From Lachnospiraceae bacterium (GTDB lineage Bacteria > Bacillota > Clostridia > Lachnospirales > Lachnospiraceae), in NCBI GenBank assembly GCA_014804645.1, contig JAAUZI010000016.1:1-56003 (forward strand): DNA of 56,003 nucleotides, given 5' to 3'. This document shows positions 8,589-17,918 of this stretch, one piece after another. The stretch's first letter is position 1. Every line of letters begins with the position of its first letter. The notes under the pieces were generated by a model. It was given only the letters and a program-made list of their open reading frames with translations, ran no database searches and was not told the origin of the DNA. Made by a program: the position numbers and the translations under genes.

Positions 8589-9713
8589 ATGGATTTATTG
8601 GAACTGAGAGAGCAGATCGACGTGATTGACAAGCAGATCGTCGAACTGTACGAACGGCGGATGGAGATTTGCGGCCGGGTGGCGGAATACAAGATAGAGA
8701 CAGGAAAAAAGGTGTTTGACAGGCAGCGGGAAATGGAGAAACTGGCCAAGGTCAAATCCCTGACACACAACGAGTTTAACAGCCATGGCGTGGAAGAGCT
8801 GTTTGAGCAGATCATGTCCATGAGCCGCAAGCTCCAGTATCAGCTGCTGGCGCAGCACGGCAGCCTGGGCAAGCTCCCCTTTATCGGAGTGGACGAGCTG
8901 GAGACCTGCCGGGCCAGGGTGGTATTTCAGGGCGCGGAGGGAGCCTATTCCCAGGCGGCTATGACGCAGTATTTCGGAGATCAGATACAGAGCTTTCATG
9001 TGGATACCTTTCGTGACGCCATGAGCGCCATAGACGAGGGGAGCGCGGATTTCGCGGTGCTGCCGATAGAGAACAGCACTGCGGGCATTGTCAATGAGAT
9101 ATATGATCTGCTGGTGGAATTTGAGAACTATATTGTGGGAGAGCAGATTCTGCAGATCAGGCACTGCCTGCTTGGGGTGCCGGGAGCAGGGATCGAGGAC
9201 ATACGCACCGTGTACAGCCATCCCCAGTCTCTGATGCAGAGCAGCCGATTTTTGTCCGGATACGACTGGAGACAGATCAGCATGCAAAACAATGCCTTTG
9301 CCGCCCAGAAGGTATCTGCGGAGGGAGATAAATCCCAGGCCGCCATCGCCAGCGAATACGCGGCGAAGGTCTATGGGCTTGAGGTGCTGCGCCAGGGCGT
9401 CAATCAGGAGGAGGACAATTCTACACGCTTTATCATTGTTACCAACCAGAAAGTATTCCGCAAGGACGCAAACAAGGTCAGCATTTGCTTTGAACTGCCC
9501 CACCAGAGCGGTTCCCTGTATCACATGCTGTCTCATTTCATATACAACAATCTCAACATGTGTAAGATCGAGAGCCGTCCCATAGAGGACAGGAACTGGG
9601 AGTATCGGTTTTTTATCGACTTTGAGGGCAACCTGGCGGACAGCGCCGTGAAAAATGCCCTGCGGGGTCTGCGGGACGAGGCCAGGAATATGAAGATACT
9701 GGGGAATTACTAA
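8589..9713 (+). CDS. pheA: Bifunctional chorismate mutase/prephenate dehydratase
   Basis: PheA turns chorismate into prephenate and then phenylpyruvate, for phenylalanine synthesis. The start at 8589 (MDLLELREQID) follows GGAGG with normal spacing; an upstream ATG at 8547 does not. The 374-residue product has an AroQ chorismate mutase domain (about 1-90), a prephenate dehydratase domain (VVFQGAEGAYSQ at 111-122, NSTRF at 277-281 with the catalytic Thr) and a C-terminal ACT domain with ESRP (328-331). The last motif binds phenylalanine in feedback-regulated enzymes, so allosteric inhibition is likely. Confidence 0.96.
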   Translation: MDLLELREQIDVIDKQIVELYERRMEICGRVAEYKIETGKKVFDRQREMEKLAKVKSLTHNEFNSHGVEELFEQIMSMSRKLQYQLLAQHGSLGKLPFIGVDELETCRARVVFQGAEGAYSQAAMTQYFGDQIQSFHVDTFRDAMSAIDEGSADFAVLPIENSTAGIVNEIYDLLVEFENYIVGEQILQIRHCLLGVPGAGIEDIRTVYSHPQSLMQSSRFLSGYDWRQISMQNNAFAAQKVSAEGDKSQAAIASEYAAKVYGLEVLRQGVNQEEDNSTRFIIVTNQKVFRKDANKVSICFELPHQSGSLYHMLSHFIYNNLNMCKIESRPIEDRNWEYRFFIDFEGNLADSAVKNALRGLRDEARNMKILGNY

Positions 9714-9797
9714 GCGGATATGCACTGATCGGTGCAATACCGCAGGCTAAGCCGTAGTTGGCTCTGCCAACTGCAGGTATGCAGGAAAGAGGAAAAA

Positions 9798-11096
9798 ATG
9801 AGAGAACAGGAACTGATCGTCTATCGGAATCTTGAGGGGGAGCAGCTGCTCTATGACGTGACATGGCTCATGAAACATTATGACGATGCATATTATAATC
9901 AGGAGGACTTGGCGGCGCTGCTGTACCAGTGTATCCACGGACTCATCGAACAGGCGGGCAGCTATGGATTTCACGGCAATCTCTGGCACTGCTATCTGGC
10001 CAATCTGCTGGTGAATAATGAGAACAGTTACAGCTGCGGCTGCGAGATTAGAGGTGCCATAGAGGGTACCATCAATCAAGCGGCGCTCCATGATATCAGT
10101 ATTTTCAAGGAATTTTATGACTATGATTTTGCTCCCATGACGGCGGCGCTGCAGGTGCCGGAGTGGGCATTGGTGGAGGACTATGTCAGCAGCAGTCGAG
10201 AGAGCAAGGTCTACAATACCCGGATATGCGCCCGCATCTGCGAGCTGGCGGAGCGTTTCTGCCAGGACGGCACGGCCGAGGAGATGAAGGATACCCTGAC
10301 CCAGTTCTACGGGGAGTACGGGGTGGGAAAGTTTGGCCTGCACAAATCCTTCCGAATCTGTCATGACGAACAGGGCCGTGTGGAGATACGCCCCATTTTG
10401 AATATTGCTCATGTACACTTGGACGACCTGGTGGGCTATGAGATTCCCAAGCAGAAACTGGTGGACAACACGGAGGCTTTCGTGGAGGGCCGAAGGGCCA
10501 ACAACTGCCTGCTCTTTGGGGATGCGGGCACAGGCAAGTCCTCCAGCATAAAAGCCATCGCCAACGCATACTATGACAGGGGATTGCGGGTTATTGAGAT
10601 ATACAAGCACCAATTCCGGGATCTGCAGGAGTGTATCAGCCAGATCAAGAACCGGAACTACAAATTTATCATCTATATGGACGATCTGAGCTTTGAGGAG
10701 CATGAGACCGAGTACAAGTACCTGAAGGCCGTGATAGAGGGGGGACTGGAGAAAAAGCCGGAGAATATCCTGATCTACGCCACCTCCAACCGGCGGCATC
10801 TGATCCGGGAGAATTTCAGCGACAAGGAGGAAATCCGGCAGGACATGCACACCGGCGACACGGTGCAGGAGAAATTGTCCCTTGTGTACCGTTTCGGCGT
10901 GACGATCTATTTCGGCTCCCCGACCCCAAAAGAGTTTCAGAACATTGTAGTCACGCTGGCGAAACGCCACGGGGTGGACATGGACCGGGAACAGCTGCTG
11001 GCCGAGGCTAACAAATGGGAGCTGGCTCACAGCGGACTGTCGGGGCGCAGCGCGCAGCAGTTCATTGATTATCTGTTGGGGATGCGTAAGGCGTGA
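9798..11096 (+). CDS. DUF815-family AAA+ ATPase
   Basis: The start is placed at 9798 (MREQELIVYR) because AAAGAGG precedes it; the upstream in-frame ATG at 9732 lacks a site. The 432-residue product has a helical N-terminal part (1-200), Walker A GDAGTGKSS (241-249), Walker B FIIYMDDLSFE (290-300) and an arginine-rich region (YATSNRRHLIRE). This matches DUF815 (PF05673), a soluble AAA+ family of unknown target. It lies directly before ppx and ppk1, so a link to polyphosphate or stress is possible but unproven. Confidence 0.88.
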   Translation: MREQELIVYRNLEGEQLLYDVTWLMKHYDDAYYNQEDLAALLYQCIHGLIEQAGSYGFHGNLWHCYLANLLVNNENSYSCGCEIRGAIEGTINQAALHDISIFKEFYDYDFAPMTAALQVPEWALVEDYVSSSRESKVYNTRICARICELAERFCQDGTAEEMKDTLTQFYGEYGVGKFGLHKSFRICHDEQGRVEIRPILNIAHVHLDDLVGYEIPKQKLVDNTEAFVEGRRANNCLLFGDAGTGKSSSIKAIANAYYDRGLRVIEIYKHQFRDLQECISQIKNRNYKFIIYMDDLSFEEHETEYKYLKAVIEGGLEKKPENILIYATSNRRHLIRENFSDKEEIRQDMHTGDTVQEKLSLVYRFGVTIYFGSPTPKEFQNIVVTLAKRHGVDMDREQLLAEANKWELAHSGLSGRSAQQFIDYLLGMRKA

Positions 11097-11133
11097 CTAG
11101 GAAAGTGTGTCTGTGAAAGGAGAGAATGTAGCA

Positions 11134-12684
11134 GTGGCCGTTAAAGCATTTGCAGCGATCGATGTGGGAAGTTTTGAACTCTCTATGAAGATATTTGAAT
11201 TTTCGGGAAAAAGCCAGGGGCGGGTCATCGAGCACATCCGGCAGAGGGTGGATCTGGGGAGCGACACCTACGGCAGCGGCAAGATCAGCCATGACAAGAT
11301 GGACGAGCTGTGCCGGGTACTGTCGGAGTTCGCGCGTATTATGGATTCCTATAAGGTGACGAGCTACCGGGCATATGGCACCAGCGCCATCCGTGAGACC
11401 AAGAACACCGACATTGTGCTGGACCAGATACGTCAGCGCACCGGTATAAAGGTGGAGGTGCTGAGCAATTCCGAGCAGCGTTTTCTGGATTACAAGGCCG
11501 TCGCTTTCCGGGGGGAGACATTCCGCTCTGTGATAGGGGAGGGAACTGCCATTGTGGACATCGGCGGAGGCAGCATACAGATCTCTCTGTTTGACAACGA
11601 CATGCTGGTGTCCACCCAGAACCTGCGGATAGGCGTGCTGCGCCTTCAGGAACTGCTGAACCATATGAACACCCGCAGCAGCCAGAGGGAGGAGCTGATC
11701 GACGAGATTGTCAGCGCCCAGCTAGCCACCTACAAAAAACTGTATCTGAAAGATCGAGATATCCGAACCATCATTGTGGTGGACGATTATCTGTCCGTTT
11801 GGGTGGCAAAAAAAGCCGCCAGCGCAGGGAGAACAAATGAGCTGGTGAATCTGGGAGACTATGAGCAGTTCATTCAGCAGCTGCGCACCAGACCCATGGC
11901 GGAAATCGTGAGAATGCTGGACATCCCGGAGGAGACGGTGAACCTGACTTTTATCAGCGCCTGTATTATGAAACGGATTATGAAACTGACCGGAGCGCAG
12001 CAGATATGGGCGCCGGGAGTCACTCTGAGCGATGGCATGGCCTATGAGTATGCCCAGCAGAACAAACTCCTGCAGGGCGAGCATGATTTTAATCGGGATA
12101 TTCTGGCCTGTGCCATGAATATCAGCAAGCGCTATCAGGGCAGCCGCAAGAGGGCGGAGACACTGGAAAACATTACGCTGACAATCTTTGACAGCATGAA
12201 AAAAGTACATGGGATGGGAAAGCGGGAACGGCTGTATCTGCAGCTGGCCGCACTGCTCCACGACTGCGGCAAATATATCAGTATGGTAAATATAGGGGAG
12301 ACCTCCTACCAGATTATCATGGCCACGGAGATGATCGGTCTGTCCCATATGGAGCGTGAGATGGTGGCCAGCGTGGTGCGTTTCAACCACAGCCCCTTTA
12401 TCTATTACGACCAGATGAAGGCTTTGGGAACCGCCCTCACCGAGAGCGCCTACCTGACGGTGGCCAAGCTCACGGCGATTCTGCGCCTTGCCAATGCGCT
12501 GGACCGGAGCCACAAGCAGAAACTGAAGGGCGTCAAGGCGGCCCTGAAGGAGGAGCAGCTGGTATTGATGGTGGAGACGCCGGAGGATATCACTCTGGAG
12601 AGGGGGATATTCGAGGAGCGGGCCGACTTTTTCCAGGAGGTTTTCAGTGTGCAGCCCGTGATTAAGCAGAAAAAACCCATGTAG
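11134..12684 (+). CDS. ppx: Exopolyphosphatase / Ppx-GppA family phosphatase
   Basis: Ppx/GppA enzymes hydrolyse polyphosphate or pppGpp. The N-terminal actin-like fold has FAAIDVGSFE, YGTSAIRET and VDIGGGSIQ. A C-terminal HD-like domain contains LLHDCGKY with H376-D377. I prefer the GTG at 11134 (MAVKAFAAID), which has AAAGGAGAG about 9 nt upstream, over the GTG at 11107 that crowds its only purine stretch. The 516-residue length fits two-domain Ppx enzymes. It is followed 28 bp later by ppk1, so synthesis and breakdown of polyphosphate are paired. Confidence 0.92.
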   Translation: MAVKAFAAIDVGSFELSMKIFEFSGKSQGRVIEHIRQRVDLGSDTYGSGKISHDKMDELCRVLSEFARIMDSYKVTSYRAYGTSAIRETKNTDIVLDQIRQRTGIKVEVLSNSEQRFLDYKAVAFRGETFRSVIGEGTAIVDIGGGSIQISLFDNDMLVSTQNLRIGVLRLQELLNHMNTRSSQREELIDEIVSAQLATYKKLYLKDRDIRTIIVVDDYLSVWVAKKAASAGRTNELVNLGDYEQFIQQLRTRPMAEIVRMLDIPEETVNLTFISACIMKRIMKLTGAQQIWAPGVTLSDGMAYEYAQQNKLLQGEHDFNRDILACAMNISKRYQGSRKRAETLENITLTIFDSMKKVHGMGKRERLYLQLAALLHDCGKYISMVNIGETSYQIIMATEMIGLSHMEREMVASVVRFNHSPFIYYDQMKALGTALTESAYLTVAKLTAILRLANALDRSHKQKLKGVKAALKEEQLVLMVETPEDITLERGIFEERADFFQEVFSVQPVIKQKKPM

Positions 12685-12712
12685 GAGTATAAGGTAAGCG
12701 TGGAGGTTTATT

Positions 12713-14857
12713 ATGGCAGAGATAGACTATACAGATCCGAAATATTACAACAACAGGGAACTGAGCTGGATTCTTTTTAACCACAGAGTGCTCAGCGAGG
12801 CCAGGGACAAGAGCAATCCGCTGTTTGAGAGACTGAAGTTCCTCAGTATTACAGCCTCCAATCTGGACGAGTTTTTTATGGTGAGGGTGGCGTCGCTGAA
12901 GGATATGGTGAATGCGGGCTACAACAAGAGGGATATTGCGGGCATGACGCCTCAGGAGCAGCTGGAAAAAATTGACGGGGCGATTCACGAGCTGATGAAT
13001 CTTCAGTATTCCACCTACAATCGGAGCCTGTTGCCGCTTTTGGAAAAAAATGGTCTGACAGTGATTCGCCAGCATGAACTCCTGTCTAAGGAGGAGGCCG
13101 CATACATCGACCGTTATTTTGAAGAGAATGTATATCCGGTGCTGACGCCCATGGCGGTAGACTCCTCCAGGCCCTTTCCGTTGATACGAAACAAATCCCT
13201 GAATATCGGCGCATTGGTGGAAAAAAAGCACAAGCCGGAGGAGCTGGAGTTTGCCACGGTGCAGGTGCCTAGTGTGCTTCCCAGAATCGTACAACTGCCC
13301 AGAGAGGTGACGGATGGCAGGGAAGGCCCTCTGAAAATAATCCTGCTGGAAGAGGTCATTGAGCGGAACATCCACAAATTGTTTTTGAATTATAACGTCA
13401 TCTGCGCTCATCCCTTCCGGATCATGCGGAATGCGGACCTGAGCATAGAGGAGGACGAGGCGGCGGACCTGCTCAAGGAGATAGAAAAGCAGTTGAAAAA
13501 ACGGCAGTGGGGCGAGGCGATCCGCCTTGAGGTGGAGAGCGACATTGACAGGCGGCTGCTGAAGATCATCCGCAGGGAGTTGCATATGGGGGAGCAGAAT
13601 CTGTATCTTATCGATGGTCCCCTGGATCTGACTTTTTTGATGAAAATGTATGCGCTGGAGGGTTTTGAGAAACTGAAAGCGCCGGAGTATGAGCCGCAGC
13701 CGGTGCCGCAGCTCCCGGCGGGCTGTGATATATTTGCCCAGATCAGAAAGGGGGACGTGCTGCTGCACCATCCCTACCAGACCTTTACGCCTGTGGTGGA
13801 CTTTATCCGTCAGGCGGCCCACGATCCCCAGGTTCTGGCCATCAAACAGACCTTGTACAGGGTCAGCGGCCACTCGCCCATCATAGCGGCGCTGGCCCAG
13901 GCGGCGGAAAACGGCAAACAGGTCTCCGTCCTGGTGGAGCTGAAGGCCCGCTTTGACGAGGAGAATAACATTGTGTGGGCCAAGATGCTGGAGAAAGCCG
14001 GGTGCCATGTGATTTACGGACTGGTGGGACTGAAAACCCACAGCAAGATTACCCTGGTGGTGCGCCGGGAGGAGGATGGCATTCGCAGGTATGTACATCT
14101 GGGCACCGGAAATTACAATGACGCCACCGCCAGGCTGTACACGGACGTGGGTCTGCTGACTTGCAGCGAGATGATCGGAGAGGATGCCACGGCGGTATTC
14201 AATATGCTCAGCGGCTACTCGGAACCTTTGGGCTGGAACAAGCTGTCTCTGGCTCCACTGTGGCTGAAGGATAGATTCCTGCATCTGATAGGCCGAGAGG
14301 CGGATTACGCGCGGGCGGGCAAGGACGCACATATCATAGCCAAGATGAATTCCTTGTGTGACAGGGATGTGATCGCGGCGCTGTATGAGGCGAGTCATGC
14401 CGGTGTGAAGATTGAACTCATTGTCAGGGGGATATGTTGTCTGCAGACAGGCATTCCGGGAGTCAGCGAGAATATCACGGTGCGCTCCATCGTGGGCAAT
14501 TTCCTGGAGCACAGCAGGATTTTCTATTTCCTGAACGGAGAGAACGAGGAAGTTTACTGCGGCAGCGCGGACTGGATGCCCCGCAATCTGGAACGCCGGG
14601 TGGAGATTCTGTTCCCGGTGGAGGAGCCGGAGCTGAAGAAAAAACTGGAGGATATTCTCCAGGCCCAGCTCAGGGACAATATAAAGGCCCATGTGCTGCA
14701 GCCTGACGGCAGCTACGTCAAGGTGGACAGGAGAGGCAAGGAGCGGTTTATCTCCCAGGAATATTTCTGCAGAGAGGCACAGCAGGAGGCCAGGGAGGCG
14801 GCTCAGGAGCCGGTGAACGAGGGAAGAAGGTTCGTGCCGGAGACACGCCAGGATTAA
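12713..14857 (+). CDS. ppk1: Polyphosphate kinase 1
   Basis: Ppk1 reversibly makes polyphosphate from ATP. The 714-residue product contains the N-terminal NRELSWILFNHRVL motif, the DEFFMVR motif, a phospholipase-D-like kinase core and the signature YVHLGTGNYND (His at about 462). GLKTHSKITLVVR and a C-terminal SADWMPRNLERRVE box are also present. These are all diagnostic. It ends the three-gene block DUF815-ppx-ppk1, and a strong terminator follows immediately. Confidence 0.97.
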   Translation: MAEIDYTDPKYYNNRELSWILFNHRVLSEARDKSNPLFERLKFLSITASNLDEFFMVRVASLKDMVNAGYNKRDIAGMTPQEQLEKIDGAIHELMNLQYSTYNRSLLPLLEKNGLTVIRQHELLSKEEAAYIDRYFEENVYPVLTPMAVDSSRPFPLIRNKSLNIGALVEKKHKPEELEFATVQVPSVLPRIVQLPREVTDGREGPLKIILLEEVIERNIHKLFLNYNVICAHPFRIMRNADLSIEEDEAADLLKEIEKQLKKRQWGEAIRLEVESDIDRRLLKIIRRELHMGEQNLYLIDGPLDLTFLMKMYALEGFEKLKAPEYEPQPVPQLPAGCDIFAQIRKGDVLLHHPYQTFTPVVDFIRQAAHDPQVLAIKQTLYRVSGHSPIIAALAQAAENGKQVSVLVELKARFDEENNIVWAKMLEKAGCHVIYGLVGLKTHSKITLVVRREEDGIRRYVHLGTGNYNDATARLYTDVGLLTCSEMIGEDATAVFNMLSGYSEPLGWNKLSLAPLWLKDRFLHLIGREADYARAGKDAHIIAKMNSLCDRDVIAALYEASHAGVKIELIVRGICCLQTGIPGVSENITVRSIVGNFLEHSRIFYFLNGENEEVYCGSADWMPRNLERRVEILFPVEEPELKKKLEDILQAQLRDNIKAHVLQPDGSYVKVDRRGKERFISQEYFCREAQQEAREAAQEPVNEGRRFVPETRQD

Positions 14858-14862
14858 AGATA

Positions 14863-14900
14863 TTTCCACCTGTGGATTGCAACCGCACAGGTGGAAAATT
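14863..14900 (+). terminator. Intrinsic terminator after ppk1
   Basis: A perfect 12-bp stem (14863-14874 with 14886-14897, CCACCTGTG/CACAGGTGG core) with an 11-nt loop is followed by ATTTTAAA. It lies 6 bp after the ppk1 stop. Confidence 0.85.
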
Positions 14901-14963
14901 TTAAACTGTCTCATTGCATGGAAGGGTAAAAGGGATTATCCTGTAAGGCAGGAGGTGGCTGAC

Positions 14964-15440
14964 ATGGCAAATGAAGATAAAAAAGACTTTAACAGCATGC
15001 TGCACGACAGCAAGGATATGCCCAAATTTCAGACGATCACAGATCAAAAGAGTATTGAAAAGTATGGCGGAGACAGAATGTATTTCGCACCGCCCATCGA
15101 CTATGACAGGGTTATGAGACAAGTGCCCAGCGGCAAAGTGCTGACCGTCGGAAAAATCAGAGAATATTTTGCGAGGCTGAGCGGCGCGGATTTTACGGAA
15201 CCCATCACGGCCGGTATTTTTGTCGCGATCGCGGCGTGGGCGAGCTATCAGCGCGGCGAGGATGAAACACCCTATTGGAGGACTTTAAAGGCCGATGGCG
15301 AGCTGAACGCAAAATATCCGGGGGGAGTCGAGGCGCTAAAGGAGAAATTGGAGGCCGAAGGACACACCATTGTTCAAAAAGGACGCAAGAATATAAGATA
15401 CTATGTGAAAGACTATGAGAGCGTTCTCTTTGATTTATAG
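14964..15440 (+). CDS. Alkyltransferase-like / MGMT DNA-binding domain protein
   Basis: The start at 14964 (MANEDKKDFN) has GGAGG upstream. The 158-residue product has the winged-helix part of O6-alkylguanine-DNA methyltransferase (SGKVLTVGKIREYFA about 51-65, then a segment ending in TPYWRTLKADGELNAKYPGG). The alkyl-acceptor PCHR motif is replaced by PYWR, as in alkyltransferase-like (ATL) proteins that flag lesions for repair without transferring the alkyl group. DNA-lesion recognition is therefore inferred. A similar call would be MGMT family protein. Confidence 0.7.
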   Translation: MANEDKKDFNSMLHDSKDMPKFQTITDQKSIEKYGGDRMYFAPPIDYDRVMRQVPSGKVLTVGKIREYFARLSGADFTEPITAGIFVAIAAWASYQRGEDETPYWRTLKADGELNAKYPGGVEALKEKLEAEGHTIVQKGRKNIRYYVKDYESVLFDL

Positions 15441-15491
15441 CGCGGTCATCCACGGGAAATGGGGCCGTGAGACGGGAATGGAGATGTTATT

Positions 15492-16007
15492 TTGAATTTA
15501 AGGACAATATTGATTTTTCCGGCATTTGAAGATATTGCATTGATCAATCAGATACGAGAAAAATATGATCCTCTGGCAAAGCTAATAAGGCCTCATATTA
15601 CACTGGTTTTTCCATTTGAAGACGAAATGAGCAATGAAAAATTGTCAGATATTTTAAATGAGAGATTAGCTGATATAAAGCCATTTAGAATTGAATTGCG
15701 TGGATTTAGTAAGTGTGAGGATAGATTTGGAAATTACTTGTTTTTGAATGTCATACAGGGTAAGGATGAGATCGTTAAAATACACGATTTACTATATGAC
15801 AATGAGTTCAGCCAATTTGATGCAGGTTTAGCCTATTTGCCTCACATGACAGTGGGAAAGGTAAAAGATGGGGCCTGCCTGGAGCGGGCATACAAAGAGA
15901 TAAAAGATATGGATTGCTCATTTGTCTCTGATGTTAATAAAATATCTGTAGAAATGATTGGAGATAATGAAGAGTCAATAATCGTTATTGAGAAACGATT
16001 AGGTTAA
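15492..16007 (+). CDS. 2'-5' RNA ligase-like 2H phosphoesterase
   Basis: The 171-residue protein has the two HxT motifs of the 2H superfamily, HIT at 35-37 (RPHITLVFPF) and HMT at 118-120 (YLPHMTVGKV). These enzymes act on 2',3'-cyclic or 2'-5' phosphoester bonds in RNA or small molecules. The real substrate cannot be read from sequence. The start is a TTG with GGAGAT about 8 nt upstream. Base composition is more AT-rich than ppk1, suggesting separate acquisition. Confidence 0.8.
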   Translation: MNLRTILIFPAFEDIALINQIREKYDPLAKLIRPHITLVFPFEDEMSNEKLSDILNERLADIKPFRIELRGFSKCEDRFGNYLFLNVIQGKDEIVKIHDLLYDNEFSQFDAGLAYLPHMTVGKVKDGACLERAYKEIKDMDCSFVSDVNKISVEMIGDNEESIIVIEKRLG

Positions 16008-16088
16008 CAAATGAAGCGCCCTTTTCGCAGTGGTGTATCCACGGGAAATGAGGTTGTAAACCGAGGTATGTGGGATAGGAGGTAAGCA

Positions 16089-16619
16089 GTGAATATTATT
16101 CATGAGGATATATGTATCAGAAACGCCGAGAGCGCCGACTGTGCGCAGCTTGCGAAATGGTGGAACGACGGCAGTGTAATGGCGCATGCCGGTTTTCCGT
16201 GCGGGCTTGGTACGACAACTGAAAAGATACAGGAACAAATTGAGAATGACAGTGACGATACAAAGCGTCGGCTCATTATTGAGTACAAAGGCTCTGCCAT
16301 CGGCGAGATGAGTTATTATAATCAGGGAAATAATATCGCCGAGATCGGTATAAAGATATGCAATACGAATTATCAGGAGAAGGGGCTGGGAAGAGTTATA
16401 TTGAGTATTTTCATAGGCGAATTGTTTTCTATGGGGTACACCAAAATAATTCTCGATACCAATTTGAAAAATACCAGGGCACAGCACGTCTATGAGATGT
16501 TGGGCTTTCAAAAGCTCAGAGTAAATGAAAATTCCTGGACGAATCAGGTCGGCGAGGTCCAATCGTCGGTCGATTATGAATTAGTCCGTGAGAGGTTTGT
16601 AGATTGGTCAGTAAAATAA
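16089..16619 (+). CDS. GNAT N-acetyltransferase (RimJ/RimL-like)
   Basis: The 176-residue product starts at a GTG with AGGAGG upstream. It has the GNAT acetyl-CoA binding loop (YQEKGLGRVILS) and the C-terminal NTRAQHVYEMLGFQK motif typical of proteins acetylating amino groups on proteins or antibiotics. The N-terminal IRNAESADCAQLAKWWND is also typical. The acceptor is unknown. A short motif ATCCACGGGAAATG lies upstream of both this gene and the one at 15492. Confidence 0.85.
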   Translation: MNIIHEDICIRNAESADCAQLAKWWNDGSVMAHAGFPCGLGTTTEKIQEQIENDSDDTKRRLIIEYKGSAIGEMSYYNQGNNIAEIGIKICNTNYQEKGLGRVILSIFIGELFSMGYTKIILDTNLKNTRAQHVYEMLGFQKLRVNENSWTNQVGEVQSSVDYELVRERFVDWSVK

Positions 16620-16682
16620 AATGCACCATGGAAACAGACATACTCATGTATCGGGATTGGGATAAATAGGGAGAGATTGTAG

Positions 16683-17135
16683 ATGCAAGTGATAGATTAT
16701 TTTAGCTGCGATAACCCGGAGCATTGGCTGCGTCAAATAGGGAAAAGTGACTGGGGAGCAGGGCAATTTCTGTATAATCTGTTAAGAGAAAATAAGTTTA
16801 AAAATGTTGTGGGTGAAAATTCAAAGGTTCTGATGCTCACAAATGAAAATGAGCTTATTTCATTCTGCACCTATGCGGAGAGGGATGATATACAGCCGAC
16901 AGAGCTGACTCCATGGATAGGCTTTGTATATACTTTTCCCGAACATAGAGGACATCGCTATGTCGGGTACTTGTTTCAGGAAATTGAAAAACTCGCTAAG
17001 GCCGAAAATGTGCAGGATATCTTTATATCAACAAATCATATTGGTTTATATGAAAAGTATGGATGTGAATTTTATCAGATGATGAGCGATATGAATGGCG
17101 AACCTTCCAGAGTCTATAGGAAACATGTAAATTAA
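16683..17135 (+). CDS. GNAT N-acetyltransferase
   Basis: This 150-residue single-domain acetyltransferase has the motif A region WIGFVYTFPEHRGHRYVGYLFQEIEKLAK and the later GLYEKYGCEFY. The RGHRYVG loop should bind the CoA pyrophosphate. The acceptor cannot be deduced. It begins at an ATG with GGGAGAG upstream and is the second GNAT in a row, with no sign of a shared operon beyond the 63-bp spacing. Confidence 0.82.
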   Translation: MQVIDYFSCDNPEHWLRQIGKSDWGAGQFLYNLLRENKFKNVVGENSKVLMLTNENELISFCTYAERDDIQPTELTPWIGFVYTFPEHRGHRYVGYLFQEIEKLAKAENVQDIFISTNHIGLYEKYGCEFYQMMSDMNGEPSRVYRKHVN

Positions 17136-17594
17136 AATAATTAGTTTATTCGGAATTTAGAGCAGTAGCGAGAGTATCATTACTGGAATGCAAACGTGTA
17201 ATCTATATATAGTTAACGACATTAGAATTCCGTTTACTATAATTTTGCTGCTCACGAGGCTGTGTGGGGCATATGCAGAAAAATTCTTTCCCAGTGTCCC
17301 ACATAACCAGGGAAATACGCTCTTTTTCCCGGTGATGGGGCATATATAGAAAAAATATCCTGCAAGGTCCTCTTTTTTTGTTTAAGCGGGGTACAGGGAG
17401 ATAATTTTTTTGCATTTGCCCCACATAACCCAGAACTGGCATTAAAGGTTTGCCATTTTGCGCAAAAAAATGTTGTCAAGTGCCTAAATGAATGCCCGGC
17501 GAGATAGATGTCTTTGACATGGAGCTTTAGGTCGTTAAACTCTTATCAATTAGGTTTAGCTGATTCACACCTGATTCACAGCTATAAATAACCA
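17136..17594. other. Gene-free stretch with repeated units and short tandem repeats
   Basis: No gene is supported. GGGGCATAT occurs at 17267 and 17337, and CCCACATAACC near 17299 and 17421. TGTGGGGCA (about 17263) is the reverse complement of TGCCCCACA (about 17417). Two 11-bp tandem copies of CTGATTCACAC/G lie at 17560-17581. Two minus-strand open frames here reflect the repeat and have no ribosome binding site. Confidence 0.5.
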
Positions 17595-17630
17595 TTGTAT
17601 TTTTACTGCGAATAGCATACAATAGCATTA
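17595..17630 (+). promoter_or_regulatory. Promoter and operator of the relBE-like pair
   Basis: TTGTAT (17595-17600), a 17-bp spacer and TACAAT (17618-17623) form a good promoter. Two consecutive 10-mers, AATAGCATAC and AATAGCATTA (17611-17630), overlap the -10. This is where an antitoxin would bind to autoregulate. Confidence 0.55.
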
Positions 17631-17651
17631 TAAAGTCAATGGAGGTGCAAT

Positions 17652-17915
17652 ATGGCAACACTACAAATTCGAGTTGAAGATTCTCTAAAGTCTCAAGCGG
17701 ATAGTTTATTTTCCAGCCTTGGTTTGGATACGTCAACGGCGGTACGTATCTTCCTGAATGCCGCTGTCGAACATGACGGGATTCCATTTTCTGTTGGGCA
17801 TAGAACCATTCCGGCCTCTCTTGCGCAAGCGATTTCTGATAGCCGAAATCATCAAAATCTGCATGGCCCTTTTGATAGTGGTGAGGCTGCAGTAACTGCA
17901 ATGCTGGAGGACTGA
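17652..17915 (+). CDS. RelB/DinJ family antitoxin
   Basis: The 87-residue product has an N-terminal ribbon-helix-helix (LQIRVEDSLKSQADSLFSSL...STAVRIFLNAAV) like DinJ/RelB and a C-terminal tail that would wrap the toxin. GGAGGTG precedes the ATG. It is followed 3 bp later by a YafQ-type toxin, the normal antitoxin-first order. It probably represses its own promoter together with the toxin. Confidence 0.88.
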   Translation: MATLQIRVEDSLKSQADSLFSSLGLDTSTAVRIFLNAAVEHDGIPFSVGHRTIPASLAQAISDSRNHQNLHGPFDSGEAAVTAMLED

Positions 17916-17918
17916 GTT

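Noticed and set aside
12662..14914. 750-codon open frame antisense to ppk1
   Set aside because: Low-complexity His/Gln/Leu-rich shadow of the GC-rich ppk1 codons; no ribosome binding site, and ppk1 itself is certain.
17203..17479. Two short minus-strand frames at 17203-17442 and 17252-17479
   Set aside because: They overlap each other and follow the DNA repeat units. No ribosome binding site or family match.
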